Assembly (NCBI GenBank): GCA_963921825.1
Contig: OY997588.1
Span: 84,077,043 to 84,141,042 of the forward strand
Length of the DNA: 64,000 bases
Reading direction: 5' to 3'
Source of the DNA: Erodium maritimum
Lineage: Eukaryota > Streptophyta > Magnoliopsida > Geraniales > Geraniaceae
The notes under the pieces are model-generated. The model was given only the letters and a program-made list of their open reading frames with translations, did not search any database and was not told the origin of the DNA. The position numbers were made by a program, and so were the translations under genes. Each line of letters opens with the position of its first letter. Positions within the stretch are counted from its first letter, which is position 1. Positions 1-12,289 of this stretch are shown one piece after another.

Positions 1-1667
1 AAACACCAAAGGTAAAGACACGGGTTCAACAACCCCACGGGCACTCATGGCCACCCAAAACTCAACAATAATACACGCTCGCAACTTACCGAGACTCTAA
101 CTCGTAAGCCAGCCAAAGAATGCTCGCAACCCCCCGAGACTCTAACTCGGTCAGGCCAGCCAAAGACACCAACCTTAGTACACGGGCTCTCATGGCCACC
201 CAAGACACAACAGTAATACACGGGCTCTCATGGCCACCCAAGACACAACAATAATAACACGGGCTCTCATGGCCACCCAAACTCAACAATAATAACACGG
301 GCCCTGATGGCCACCCAAGACGTAAATTAAACAGTCAACCTCCGGGCATGGTCATATGCCCCCAGTAATTCTAATATCGCTAAGTTCTCTGTTCCTACGA
401 CACTACTAAGTGTCACATGCTTTTCTCATAAACGCTACATTCCCGTATCATGCATTTCTAATATTCGATAACCTACTCAACCCACGACACCCCGGTGTCA
501 CATGCAATTCTACTATTAACTTTCCCTAGTCAGGGCCGAGATCCGGCTACTTTTCCCTACCTCGTATATAAATCCAAAAGTGCTCCACTAAGCCTCGACG
601 TGATCCCAGTCACTCGCCGAGCTTCCCTTTGCCTCGGTCCGCAGCACGATCTAAAAGAACACAATTTTTAATGCACTTTAAACTCGCAGGAATAAACTGG
701 AATTTAATAAACTTAACGCCCAAACGTAACCCCAACAATGTTGATCACTCCCAGCCTTCCCAATTACTCGACATTGTCGATAAAGAACCCGTAAAGGCCC
801 GATTCGCCCGACATGGCGAATCTGCCCGGGTTTTGTAAATGCTCTTCCGAGGCTCCAAAAATTCCCGTTTTTGTTTCTACGGTCTTAGAATAATTCAAGG
901 ACCCCAATGCACTTGACGGAATCGAATTCCGGCTTCCGAGTCAATTAATAAACGTTTAAAGTTTCTAAAACCCGTTAATTACAACTTTTCCAATTTAATT
1001 CCAAATTTCGATTCGGTTATGGATAAATGGTCCGGGGAACGTTTTAAACCTCCCGAACACTAAACCCGAGCACCCGAGCACGTGGGCCCCACACGACCAT
1101 AATGGGAAAATTCCCTTTTTGCCCCAAAACGTTCCTAACAAACCCCAAACCTCAACCATACATCTTTAAACCAATCTTAAACAAACCCAACCTTAATAAA
1201 ACCGTTTAAACTCAAACCCTAAAATTCAACCGTGCCAAAATGAGAAAAGATTGGGTTCTCACCGTAGGGAATGACGAGGGGAGTTCGAATCTTCAATCGT
1301 TGAGTCGATCGGTCAGTCGGATCGTCGGGAAATCACCAAAAACCCAACCTTCTTCTTCCTTTCTCTCCTTCCCTTTCTCTCTCTTCTCTCTCCTAAATTC
1401 TGAAATTGCCGAACATCTCACTCTCTTCCCCTTTTGTTTTGTTTTAAAAATCAAACCACACATCAAAATGACAAAAGTACCCTTTCTTCTTCTTGTTTTT
1501 GATTTTTAAGTCAAAGGGCAATGTGGTACTTTCAACTCTCTTCCACAACTATCTTGACATGTGTCAAGTGGGTCCCACACCTTTTGGAAAATATCTTCTA
1601 GATATTTTTAAGTCAGATTCGCGATATTCGGCTGTTTTGGGCCCCGAACGGACACTTTTTCCCAAAT
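1..1667 (-). repeat. Left part of the 3' LTR of Ty3/gypsy element 1
   Basis: This stretch matches positions of about 8950-10124 in the right-hand LTR. By eye I count about 16 substitutions, mostly transitions, and one indel of about 14 bp over roughly 1.15 kb. The LTR continues at 4631-4952 after an inserted solo LTR, and its outer end lies left of the window. It contains a 38-bp tandem repeat array (about 165-310), two short hairpins (399-414 and 486-499), a GATTCGCC hairpin (801-822), a pyrimidine-rich tract (about 1345-1400) and, on the minus strand, a TATA-like TTATATAC near 566-573. The small open frames here, such as 629-838, recur in every LTR copy and look non-coding. Confidence 0.85.
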
Positions 1668-4625
1668 TGTCACGCCCCAATTTCAGAGAACCGAACTCGG
1701 GACGCGAACATTTTAAAACATAAAAACACCTGAACCTGTTTTGAATAAAAGCTTTGACATTTCCATTTACTTCTCAAAATAATAGTATTTACAATACAAA
1801 AACGTCCCAACAAGTGGACAGGGTACAATATCCATCACTAGACTCAACAAAATAAAGACCAGACTCCGCTCCAAGCTCCACCAGCTTCAAGAGCTAACCT
1901 ATTCCGTCCAGTGATCAGTACCTGTAGGAAAAGTAGCTAGGGGTGAGCGTTCGCTCACCTCCACGGATAACAGACTGACTATGGCATAATTAGTAGATAA
2001 AGCCAGTAACACCAAAACTAAAACCAACACAAAACCAACACCAAGGCCAACACCAAAACCGACACCCAAACCGACACCAACTCAAGTACTCAACCTCAAA
2101 CTCGCAAGTAAACAAACACAACCAACAATGACCTTTCCCAAAGACAAGAACACGGATCAGGCTAGCCGAAGAATGCTCAGAACCTGCCGAGCCTTGTACG
2201 CGGTCAGGCCAGCCGAAGAATGCTCGAAACCTGCCGGGACCCGGTCACGGATCAGGCTAGCCGAAGAATGCTCATAACCTCTCAGGATCCGGACACGGAA
2301 CAGGCTAGCCGAAGAATGCTCAGAACCTGCCGAGGATCGAGTTTGGTCAGGCCAGCCGAAGAATGCTCGTAACCTGCCAAAATCCACACCACTCCCCGAC
2401 ACACAGTCGGTTCGGGCAAACGCAACCACAAACACAAGCAAGTTCAACAAACAGGCACTCAAGGCCACTCAAGACATCTCAACAGTCAAGACTCGGGTTC
2501 AACAACCCCACGAGCCATCATGGCCTCCCAAGACACAACCATAAGTACACGGGCTCTCATGGCCACCCAAACACCAAATTAAACAATACGGCTCTCATGG
2601 CCACCCAAGACACCAACACTTAAAATACGGGCTCTCAAGGCCACTCAAACTCAACAATAAATAATACGGGCTCTCAAGGCCACCCAACTCAATAGTAAAT
2701 AATACGGGCTCTCAAGGCCACCCAACTCAACAGTAAATAATACGGGCTCTCAAGGCCACCCAACTCAACAGTAAATAATACGGGCTCTCAAGGCCACCCA
2801 ACTCAACAGTAAATAATACACAACAACCTCCGGCATACTCGATGCCTCCAACAGTCCTAAGATCATTAGTTTCACAAACAACCTCCGGGCATGGTCATAA
2901 GCCTCCAGTAATTCAATTATCGCTAAGTTCTCTGTTCCTACGACACTACTAAGTGTCACATGCTTTTCTCTTAAACGCTACAATCCCGTATCATGCTTTT
3001 CTAATATTTAAATAATTCTACTCAACCCACGACACCCCGGTGTCACATGCAATTCTACTATTAACTTTCCCTAATCAGGGCCGAGATTCGGCTACTTTTC
3101 CCTACCTCGTATATAATCCCAAAAGCGCTCCAACAACACCCGAAGTACACCCAGTCACTCGCCGAGCTTCCCTTTGCCTCGGTCCGTAGCACGATCTAAA
3201 AGAACACAAATTCAAAGTACTTTTAAACTAGTACGAATAAACCGAAAATTTACATACTTAACGCCCAAACGTAACCCCGACAATGCCGATCACTCCCAAA
3301 CTTCCCAAATACTCGATATTGTCGATAAAGGACCCGTAAAGGCCAGATTCGCCCGACATGGCGAATCTGCCCGGGTTTTGGTTAATTGCCTTCCGGGGCT
3401 CCAAAAGCCCCGTTTTCGTTTCTACGGTCTTAGAATAATTCAAGGAACCCAACACACTTGTCGGAATCGAATTCCGACTTCTAAATCAATTTATTAACGT
3501 TTAAAGTTCCTAAAACCCGTTAATCACAACTTCTCCAATTTAATTCCAAATTTCGATTCGATTTAGGGTAAATGGCCCGGGGAACGTTTTAAACCACCCG
3601 GTCATCAAAACCCGAGCAACCGAGCACATGGGCCCCACCCAAAAGGCTTGGCCGAGACCCTAGGGTTTGAGGGGGGGGGGGGGGCTCGGCCACCATGTGG
3701 TGGCTGCTGCCAGCTCCGGCCAGCCACCTCATGGGCGGCCGGCCACCACCCACGGTGGCCGGAGCTCCTCCCGAGCCTCCGGTCACCGGAAAACGTGCCA
3801 TTACACCCCCAAACACATCTAAAATGTCTCCAACACCTCCAAAACGTCCATACAAACCTAACCCATATTTTATAACCAAACCCTAGCTTTTGAGAAATAA
3901 TCGAAACGAGAATCGGGTTAGGTCTTACCAACGAGGAAGACGAGGGGAAGACGTTTTCTCCTTGCTTTGAATCGATCCAACGGTTGAATAATCTCACAAA
4001 CCCTAGCTTTTAATCTTCTATCTTCTTCTCCACCTTCTTCTCTCTCTAACTCTCTTCTTCTCTCTTCTCTTTCTAATTAACACAACTAACAACTAACTAA
4101 AAACTAATCTTTTTCTCTTTAAACCCCATAATTTCGCCCATCACTCTCCACCACACAATTTCCCTCCAAAACTAACACCACAACCTTTAGGACATGTGTC
4201 AAGGTGGGTCCCACACCTTTTGGAAAATATCTAGTTGATATTTTCCAATCAGTTTCGCGAAAAACGGACGTTTCGGGCCCCGAACGGGCACTTTTCCCAA
4301 GAAATTACGAAACTTGACGGGCTACAAGGAAACGGCTCAACTAAGACCGCTGCGACGACGGTTAAGCTTTTTGGATCCCAAACGGTCCTCGAATGGGCCA
4401 AAACGTCGCTCGGTTGACTTTTCCAGCGAAAAGTCAACATTTCCCAAATTGATCAGAAAGTTGCCCTGAGTCCCCTGGAACTCATTTTGGTCGATAACGG
4501 GGTCAACTTAAGTCCGGTATGACCCTCGGGGTCAATTTAGGTTAAGTTAAGAGTCTGTCTTAAAAATTTTAAATTTTCCTGTTTTTCGCAGGTTTGACTG
4601 ACGTTAACCAGAAGTGGTTATTACA
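1668..4625 (-). mobile_element. Solo LTR 1 (Ty3/gypsy), nested in an LTR of the same family
   Basis: The plus-strand reading begins TGTCACGCCCC and ends GTTATTACA. On the element strand that is TGTAATAAC to GGGGCGTGACA, a complete TG...CA LTR of 2,958 bp. It is flanked by the 5-bp target duplication CAAAT (1663-1667 and 4626-4630). Removing it with one duplication makes the host LTR collinear with 10110-10140. No internal region is attached, so it is a solo LTR. It carries a repeat array of about 47-48 bp (2160-2380), a 38-bp array with near-identical copies (about 2605-2815), hairpins at 2942-2957 and 3031-3044, a run of 14 G (3671-3684) and a GC-rich block (3640-3800) also present in solo LTR 3. 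Confidence 0.92.
2605..2815. repeat. 38-bp minisatellite inside solo LTR 1
   Basis: Tandem 38-bp units begin ATACGGGCTC; the last four or five copies (about 2660-2815) are nearly identical. Diverged versions of the same motif occur at 165-310, and a 57-bp relative occurs at 14165-14330 and 23385-23730. Array length differs between LTR copies. Confidence 0.85.
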
Positions 4626-4630
4626 CAAAT

Positions 4631-4952
4631 ATTACGAAACTTCACGGGTTACAAGGAAACGGCTCGACTAAGACCGCTGCGACGACAGCTAAGCTTTTTG
4701 GATCCAAAACGGTCCTCGAATGGACCAAAACGTCGCTCGGTTGACTTTTCCAGCGAAAAGTCAACTTTTCCCAAATTGATCAGAAAGTTGCCCTGAGTCC
4801 CCCGGAACTCACTTTGGTCAATAACGGGGTCAACTTAAGTCCGGTATGACACTCGGGGTCATTTTAGGTTCACTTAACTGTCAGTCTTAAAAAATTTAAA
4901 TTTTCCTGTTTTTCGCAGGTTTGACTGGCGTTGACCGGGAGTGGTCATTACA
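4631..4952 (-). repeat. Right part of the 3' LTR of Ty3/gypsy element 1
   Basis: This is the continuation of the LTR interrupted at 1667. It runs to the inner LTR boundary ATTACA at 4952 and matches 10125-10446 with about seven differences. The adjoining internal sequence (4953 onward) contains the polypurine tract on the minus strand (AAGGGGTTAGAT next to the LTR). Confidence 0.88.
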
Positions 4953-4989
4953 ATCTAACCCCTTAAAGGAATTTCGTCCGCGAAATTTA

Positions 4990-6455
4990 TAACAACGCCA
5001 TATATGATACAATAAATACGTACCCTGATAGGTCTCGTGGTAGGTGGGGGATCCTAGAGCCCGGGAGTCGGTAACTGCGTACATTCTTCCCTCCGACTCC
5101 TGCTGCCCCTGACTCGGCGCACTGACCGCTGGGTACCCATAGCTCTGCTGCTGTCTCGGAGCTGGCGCGCTCGTCGATGGCTGCGACAACCTCGACTGTT
5201 GACTCTGACGAGGGTGACCCCTGGGTGACTGTACTGTCCGCGACTACTGCGGTCGCTGCGCCGATGTCACTCCCAACGGCTCACGGCACCATGCCATTGT
5301 GTGTCCCACCAGGACGCACCGGAGACAGCTGGTCTCATCGGCTCTCGACCCCGAGTCCTGGCCTATCCGGCACCCTCGATGCAAATGGCCTGGCTCCCTG
5401 CAGAGATAGCATGTCAGCACCCTCTGTGTCGCGACTGGTCCCATGGACGCCACCGACCCTTGTTGTCTCGCTCCACCCTGATGAGTCGGTGGTCGGAAGA
5501 ATACCGCAGTCCTCTGCCTCCTCGGGTCTCGTGACTCTGACGGCCCTGTAAAGTCGGTCGGCCTTTATCGAACCTCGCGGGTCCTGGCCGCATCCCGGAT
5601 ACCCTACTCCACCGTCGCTGCGGTGTCCACGAGATCGGTATACTTCCGCAACCTCAAGGCGAGGACCTTGTCCCGAATCACCGGTCTCAGTCCCCCCTCG
5701 AACCGCCTGCAACGGTTCTGCTCGGTCATCACCATCTCCGGCGCGAATCTGGTCAAGGCCGTGAATCTGGCCTCGTATTCTGCCACTGTCATCCCCTCCT
5801 GCTCCAGGTCCAGAAACTGCCGATGTCGCTCCAACCGAGCTGACTCGGGAAAATACTGTGCTAGAAACATCTCCTGGAAGATGTCGTAGTCGTGCCCGAC
5901 AAGGTCCTTCACGCGCCCCCACCAGTGGTAGGCGTTGTCCCTCAGCTAGTGAGCTGCGAGGGACACTCTGCGGCGGCCATCGTCGATGCCTGATGTATCC
6001 AGGTCACGCGTGACCTGCTCTAGCCACCTCTCGGCTAGATCGGGGTTCGGCTCCCCGACAAAGATGGGTATCCCTAGCTTCAGGAAGTCTAGTAGGGTCC
6101 GGGCTGTGTGATCCTCTGCCTGACCGGGCCTCACTGGGACCGCGGCTGCCTCTGGAGCTGGTGAAGCCGACTCTCGGCTGGCGATGACCGCCACCAAACT
6201 CTGGACTGTCCTGGTCAGCTCATCTAGGGCAATCATAACGGGAGGGTCCGCGACCGGCGGAACACTGGGTGTGCCTGTATTCGGTCCCGCGTCGCTTCTC
6301 CTGTCTTCTCCGACAGGAGTGCCCTGCGCCTCCGCGTACTCGGCGGGCTCAACGGTTGGCACACTTCCTGGTGTCCCCGCTGACCGTCCCCGCCGGCCTC
6401 GCGTGGCCGTCCGACCCCGTGTTCCCGCTGCTCGTCCTCGTCTACCGCGAGCCAT
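4990..6455 (-). pseudogene. Ty3/gypsy gag relic with two zinc knuckles
   Basis: The start is the ATG at 6455 (MARGRRGRAAG), followed by a basic, low-complexity N-terminus. The Retrotrans_gag core is clear at 6000-5620, including WWGRVKDLVGHDYDIF, VAEYEARFTALTRFAPE and RRFEGGLRPVIRDKV. Two CCHC knuckles follow at about 5411-5286: CYLCREPGHLHRGC and CLRCVLVGHTMAWC. The frame is broken by an in-frame TAG near 5946, a second TAG near 5604, and frame changes before the knuckles. Downstream the frame passes straight to the pol-terminal motif, so about 3-4 kb of pol is missing. The family normally packages element RNA; this copy cannot make an intact Gag. Confidence 0.85.
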
Positions 6456-7975
6456 AAGTCAGTACTCTCTGCACGGACACACGCAAACGTTCAGTTTGCG
6501 AACTCAAATAAAGACAACAAACTCGAATGCACTAACCTTCACACGGTCTACGTCTACCCCAACGTACTTGTTACTAAACGTCACACCGTTCACGCTAATT
6601 ATACTCTAATTATAATAACACGTAGGCGGAACCTCAAATTTAACCACAGAAACGTACACCAAGCCCTCATCCGGTCCTTTATGCACTTACTTATAACTTT
6701 CCGCAACCAAACCAGTGTTCGCTACTCGTCCCTTGCGGGAAAAGTAGTAAAGGGGATTAGCGTTACGCTCACTTCCACGGACACCCGTTCGATTATGGCA
6801 TACTAGTAACGCACCAAAGACTTACCAATCTAGTCAGGGCAAACCACCATCTCAAACCTGAAATGCCAAACGTCCCACCGCCCATACTAACAACACCTCA
6901 AGTACTCGCTCGAGTAAGATAAACCTCGACACGGGAAACACGTCCTCAAATCAGTAAAACACCACTGCTCACGCTATTAAAGCCTTAAGTATACTAATAC
7001 GTAAGCGAAAAACTCAACAACAACCAAACCGTGCACCAGGCCTACGCCCTCTACAACCCACAACCGCGAACCCAATTACGTAAAACCAACGCTCAAACCG
7101 CACGAACGTGAACCGAGTCACACAACCGTGAACTTAAACGCACAACGAAACAAACAATTTTTTTTTTGAAGATAACCGGCTGGACCGGTCCGGCAGGTGG
7201 GCCGGACCATGTGGTGTTCCGGGCCGGAACGCCATCCGTTCCGGGCTGGCTGCCTAGCCGGCACGCCATTCGTGCCGTGCTGGCCGCCGGGCCGGCACGC
7301 CAGCCGGTCCGTGCTGGCTCCCGGATAGGAACAGCGAGCCCTTCCTGGTCTCGTACCAGGTCGGCCCGTGGTCCGTCCCGTAGCTACGACAGCTTCGCCC
7401 TAAATGCCCGTCATGGCTACCCTAGGGTACTCGTATCCTACCAGTCTCTTGGCGACCCGCACACTAGTACGTCGCAGACAAACGACCACCAAACACATAA
7501 CACAAGTACGGCAACTCAAGACCGACCTCAAACACAAGCCAATACGGCCGAGTAACAACAATACACGCCCACCGGGCCAACCAACACCGAACCACGCCCA
7601 CCGGGCCAATCAAGATCAAACACACACGCCCACGGCATCAAACAAAATCAAAACACGCCCACCGGGCCAACTAATTCTAAGACTTTCCCCTTTTTACTTT
7701 AAAACCTCAGACTTGACATCACGCAGTCACAACCCGGTCCAGGCGTCCCCGAACTACGTTGTACCGACTAGATGTCAGCACCGTCACGTTCGACTACAGG
7801 AGCGCTCCTGAGTCAACCCGCGACAGCTTAAAAACGTTTCAAGCAGCAACAACAATCAGCAAGCCAGCAATAAAACACTGCACATACACACAATCCCAAC
7901 CAGGACTCATAACACTACGGGTCTACACTGACTCGACCCTCCCCACCTAATTGACAGACAGTCCGAGGTGTGAAA

Positions 7976-7993
7976 CCTCGAGCTCTGATACCA
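7976..7993 (-). promoter_or_regulatory. Primer-binding site of element 1 (initiator-Met tRNA type)
   Basis: The minus-strand sequence is TGGTATCAGAGCTCGAGG, three bases inside the LTR. Its first 12 bases match the 3' end of plant initiator tRNA-Met. It fixes the element's orientation: the 5' LTR lies to the right. Confidence 0.88.
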
Positions 7994-7996
7994 AGC

Positions 7997-10446
7997 AGTC
8001 ACGCCCCAAATTCAGTAAAACCGAACCTGGAACGTGAACGTTTTAAAACAATAAAACAATGAAACCTGTTTTGGATAAACACTTTAAAATCTCCATTTAA
8101 TTAATCAAAATAATATTTACAACTTAAAAATATGTCCCAACACGTGGACAAAAGTACAAGGTATCCGTCACTAGACTCAAAGTATAAAAACCCGGACTCC
8201 GCTCCTATCTCCACAAGCTTCGAGAGCTCACCTAGTCCGTCCTGTGATCAGTACCTGTAGGAAAAGCAGCTAGGGGTGAGCGTTCGCTCACCACCACAAA
8301 TAACAGACTGACTACGGCATAATTAGCAGACAATGCCGGTAACACCAACAACAAACTCAACACCGGGGATCACTGTCCCCAACTCAAGTACTCCGACTGA
8401 CACACACCCACGGTGACCTTCCTCGAATGACTCGACACTTGACACGTAAAGTAGACCCGACACAACGATCACGACCACTTCCAAGGACTCAAACGAAAGC
8501 TACGCAACACCAAACAAGATCACAAAGGATCGCACACCAAACAAGATCACAAAGGATCGCACACCAAACAAGATCACAAAGGATCGCATACCAGCTGCTC
8601 AGTAACCTCTCCCACTCACACAAACACGGATCAGGCTAGCCAAAGAATGCTTACAACCTGTGATACTCAAACTCGGACCAGGCCAGCCAAAGAATGCTTG
8701 CAACCTGTTGATACTCAAACTCGGACCAGGCTAGCCCAAGAATGCTTACAACCTGTTGATACTCAAACTGTGTCAGGCCAGCCAAATAATGCTTGCAACC
8801 TGTTGATACTCAAACTGTGTCAGGCCAGCCAAAGAATGCTTGCAACCTGTTGATACTCAAACTTGGTCAGGCCAGCCAAATAATGCTTGCAACCTACCGG
8901 GATCCCCAACCACAATCACAAGCACAATCACAATCACAATCACAAGTAAGTTCAACTGTTAACTTTCCCTAGTCAGGGCCGAGATCCGGCTACTTTTCCC
9001 TACCTCGTATATAAATCCAAAAGTGCTCCACTAAGCCTCGACGTGATCCCAGTCACTCGCCGAGCTTCCCTTTGCCTCGGTCCGCAGCACGATCTAAAAG
9101 AACACAATTTTTAATGCACTTTAAACTCGCAGGAATAAACTGGAATTTAATAAACTTAACGCCCAAACGTAACCCCAACAATGTTGATCACTCCCAGCCT
9201 TCCCAATTACTCGACATTGTCGATAAAGGACCCGTAAAGGCCCGATTCGCCCGACATGGCGAATCTGCCCGGGTTTTGTAAATGCCCTTCCGGGGCTCCA
9301 AAAATTCTCGTTTTTGTTTCTACGGTCTTAGAATAATTCAAGGACCCCAATGCACTTGACGGAATCGAATTCCGACTTCCGAGTCAATTAATAAACGTTT
9401 AAAGTTTCTAAAACTCGTTAATTACAACTTTTCCATTTTAATTCCAAATTTCGATTCGGTTATGGATAAATGGTCCGGAGAACGTTTTAAACCTCCCGAA
9501 CACTAAACCCGAGCACCCGAGCACGTGGGCCCCACACGGCCATAATGGGAAAATTCCCTTTTTGCCCCAAAACGTTCCTAATAAACCCCAAACCTCAACC
9601 ATACATCTTTAAACCAATCTTAAACAAACCCAACCTTAATAAAACCGTTTAAACTCAAACCCTAAAATTCAACCGTGCCAAAATGAGAAAAGATTGGGTT
9701 CTCACCGTAGGGAATGACAAGGGGAGTTCGAATCTTCAATCGTTGAGTCGATCGGTCGGTCGGATCGTCGGGAAATCACCAAAAACCCAACCTTCTTCTT
9801 CCTTTCTCTCCTTCCCTTTCTCTCTCTTCTTTTCTCTCTCTTCTCTCTCCTAAATTCTGAAATTGCCGAACATCTCACTCTCTTCTCCTTTTGTTTTGTT
9901 TTAAAAATCAAACCACACATCAAAATGACAAAAGTACCCTTTCTTCTTCTTGTTTTTGATTTTTAAGTCAAAGGGCAATGTGGTACTTTCAACTCTCTTC
10001 CACAACTATCTTGACATGTGTCAAGTGGGTCCCACACCTTTTGGAAAGTATCTTCTAGATATTTTTAAGTCAGATTCGCGATATTCGGCTGTTTCGGGCC
10101 CCGAACGGGCACTTTTTCCCAAATATTACGAAACTTCACGGGCTACAAGGAAACGGCTCAACTAAGACCGCTGCGACGACAGCTAAGCTTTTTGGATCCA
10201 AAACGGTCTTCGAATGGACCAAAACGTCGCTCGGTTGACTTTTCCAGTGAAAAGTCAACTTTTCCAAAATTGATCAGAAAGTTGCCCTGAGTCCCCCGGA
10301 ACTCACTTTGGTCAATAACGGGGTCAACTTAAGTCCGGTATGACACTCGGGGTCATTTTAGGTTCACTTAACTGTCAGTCTTAAAAAATTTAAATTTTCC
10401 TGTTTTTCGCAGGTTTGACTGGCATTGACCGGGAGTGATCATTACA
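7997..10446 (-). repeat. 5' LTR of Ty3/gypsy element 1
   Basis: The LTR is 2,450 bp. The inner end reads AGTCACGCCCC on the plus strand, where the expected first T has changed to A. The outer end is ATTACA at 10446. The next bases, TTTCC, are the probable target-site duplication, because units B and C read GTTACGAGG-TTTCC without an insertion. It contains a repeat array of about 48 bp (8640-8900) and a GATTCGCC hairpin (9244-9265), but lacks the GACAC hairpins of the other copies. Confidence 0.88.
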
Positions 10447-10889
10447 TTTCCTCTCTCTCCTTTGTCAAACAAGAGATTAAGGTGAACTGAGTTTCCTCTT
10501 AAACCCGATTCACCTTTCAATTTCCATACGTCATTTTACCCATATACTTAGTTACAAATCAAACAATTGCTTAATCATATCCACATGAATCAGCTCCAAC
10601 CAATTAAATATAATACGTCTACTTTAATCATATATACTATCTATTAATTTGAAGACTATGCCAATTCAAACAAGATGATTTGTATCATAACAAATAGTCA
10701 GAGAGGTTGAAAAATCTTGATTTTCTCTACATCTTTTTTTGATGTAACAAATGACTAGATAATTCAATCCTTTGAGTTAAAGGAAAGGACAAAGGAAAAC
10801 CCTCAAAATATAAACAAGACCCATCCAAAAGATGAGATCTCAAAACTAAGTTAATTGCAAGTAACAAAACACCCACCATCTAAACAAAA

Positions 10890-11036
10890 TGGAGAACCAG
10901 AATAGAGTAATTCAGTTGAAAAGTGAAGGCAAACGGTTGATTGACAGTCAAGAAAGCGCAATAATAACTTTCAAAACCTACCAACATTTTAGTGAATCAT
11001 ACCATATCCAAACAATCCAAGTCACAAACAAAAGGT
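10890..11036 (+). other. Conserved short open frame, unrecognised
   Basis: An open stretch starts at the ATG near 10890 (MENQNRVIQLKSEGKR) and ends near 11033. The same stretch recurs in unit B (about 17168-17311) and unit C (about 20190-20328), with mostly synonymous or conservative differences. It could be an exon of gene X or merely copied sequence. I recognise no domain. Confidence 0.35.
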
Positions 11037-11269
11037 AACTAATGCGCAAAAAACAAAATCCAAATGCTAAATTTAGTAACCAACCTTAGAAGTTAGAACC
11101 TCAGTTCCCATTCCCCAGCAAAGTAGTACCTAATACCACTTTCTTCTTTCTGATACACTGCGAAGGGTATGATCCCCAAGACTCAAAAGTGATACAATCA
11201 AATTTGTAGATAGAAGACCATTCCACATTAATGGAAGCACTTTGACTTTTTTCTCAGTGTCTCTTCACA

Positions 11270-11335
11270 TGCTGCACAAGCACTTGCTACAAGAACGAGC
11301 ACGAGAATGTGAATAGGAAAAAAAAACCTGGATTT
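11270..11335 (+). pseudogene. Relic of the last exon of gene X (unit A)
   Basis: The sequence GCTGCACAAGCACTTGC and the following bases match the 3' end of the open frame at 29778-30017, which there encodes AAQVLPTRMSTRRRIDKK before its stop. Here the reading contains an early stop (AGA or CGA to TGA type change), so it is a broken copy. Unit B has the same relic at about 17545-17608. Confidence 0.5.
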
Positions 11336-11447
11336 GATTAGAGTATCATCAAGACATGAATGACGAGTTTGAATCAATTTGTTTCAAAGATAACTCGTAT
11401 ATACTGCATATATCACTGAATGTCCTCTCTCTCTTTAAAAATTTGTA

Positions 11448-11951
11448 TTTCTTTTCTGCAGAAAGGGAATGTCTGTTGAGGTAAATAAATAGAGCCAAAA
11501 CTAGGGGTGGTGACTATGTAGATTCATAGAAACGCTTAGGTTAACAATAATATGAGAAATATCTTTATGTCCGGTCATAATGGTTAGACTGAGATATCTT
11601 TATTCTTACAAGAGGACCTGAATTATAGATATTTCAGTAATAATTCTGATGTACGATGTCAATAAGAATAAGCGACTCCCGGTTGGTGTAGATGTTATTT
11701 TACTAGTCGTGTTCCTTATAAAATTTGTGAAGGGTATCAGATTTTTGTCTGGATGGTTGTTTTAACGTTGTCATCAGTCTCTTTTTCCTCTTAGATTTTA
11801 TGTAATGAGATTTCCTTCATAAAAAAAAGGAGTTAATCTTTATGTTGATTCATAATGGACATGACTAAGGACCATGGAGGGTGGCTAAAAATGAAAAAAA
11901 TCGAATAAGAATATATCATATGATCCGGCCAATATACAAAAGATATTTGTA
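11448..11951. other. 504-bp spacer present in unit A, deleted in unit B
   Basis: The segment is bounded by two copies of ATTTGTA (11441-11447 and 11945-11951). Unit B has a single copy at the joint. It includes a segment similar to 30170-30440 downstream of gene X in the next unit, so it is ancestral and was lost from B. I see no gene in it. Confidence 0.85.
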
Positions 11952-12289
11952 GAAATGCTAAAATTGAAGAGAAAGCCATATATCATATGGTTGGCCATAT
12001 TACATTTGAATAACATATAACTTAGTCTAATGTATTTTTTTAACGTGACAAATTGTATTTAATTAGATCTATTTTAGAGATTTTGGGATTAAATTGGATT
12101 TGAAATAACGTAACAGGTCAACATTCTAAAATTAGTTGGCTTTTTTCAACCATTCAATACTGCGAAATTCAAGAAGTTACAACAAAGGGAAAACTTGTAT
12201 AAAAAGAATAAAGGGGGTTATGAGATGCTTCATATCTACCTAGAAAAACAGTAAGAAAGGAACTTGTGAATTCCTTCCACAAATTAATC

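Larger units (their letters stand above)
4953..7996 (-). mobile_element. Internal region of pol-less Ty3/gypsy element 1
   Basis: This is the body between the two LTRs of element 1, minus strand. In element order it holds the primer-binding site (7976-7993), a leader of about 1.5 kb with GC-rich direct repeats (7180-7350) and short repeats of about 20 bp (7560-7680), a gag relic (6455 down to about 5000), and the sequence that normally ends pol and touches the polypurine tract. Protease, reverse transcriptase, RNase H and integrase are absent, so the element is non-autonomous. The small terminal peptide motif GRNSFKG before the polypurine tract is typical of plant Ty3/gypsy pol ends. Confidence 0.85.

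Noticed and set aside
629..838. Open frame of 69 codons, nearly repeated at 9072-9281 and in altered form at 3174-3497, 14743-15033 and 24140-24421
   Set aside because: It lies inside LTR sequence, has no domain, and its apparent conservation is explained by LTR copying; the frame is not kept in all copies.
3671..3684. Run of 14 G considered as a regulatory G-quadruplex
   Set aside because: A single run at a variable, GC-rich LTR position, not shared by other LTR copies; slippage is a sufficient explanation.
7976..7993. Match to tRNA-Met considered as a tRNA gene
   Set aside because: Only the 3'-end complement is present, beside an LTR; it is a primer-binding site. No tRNA gene was recognised in the window.
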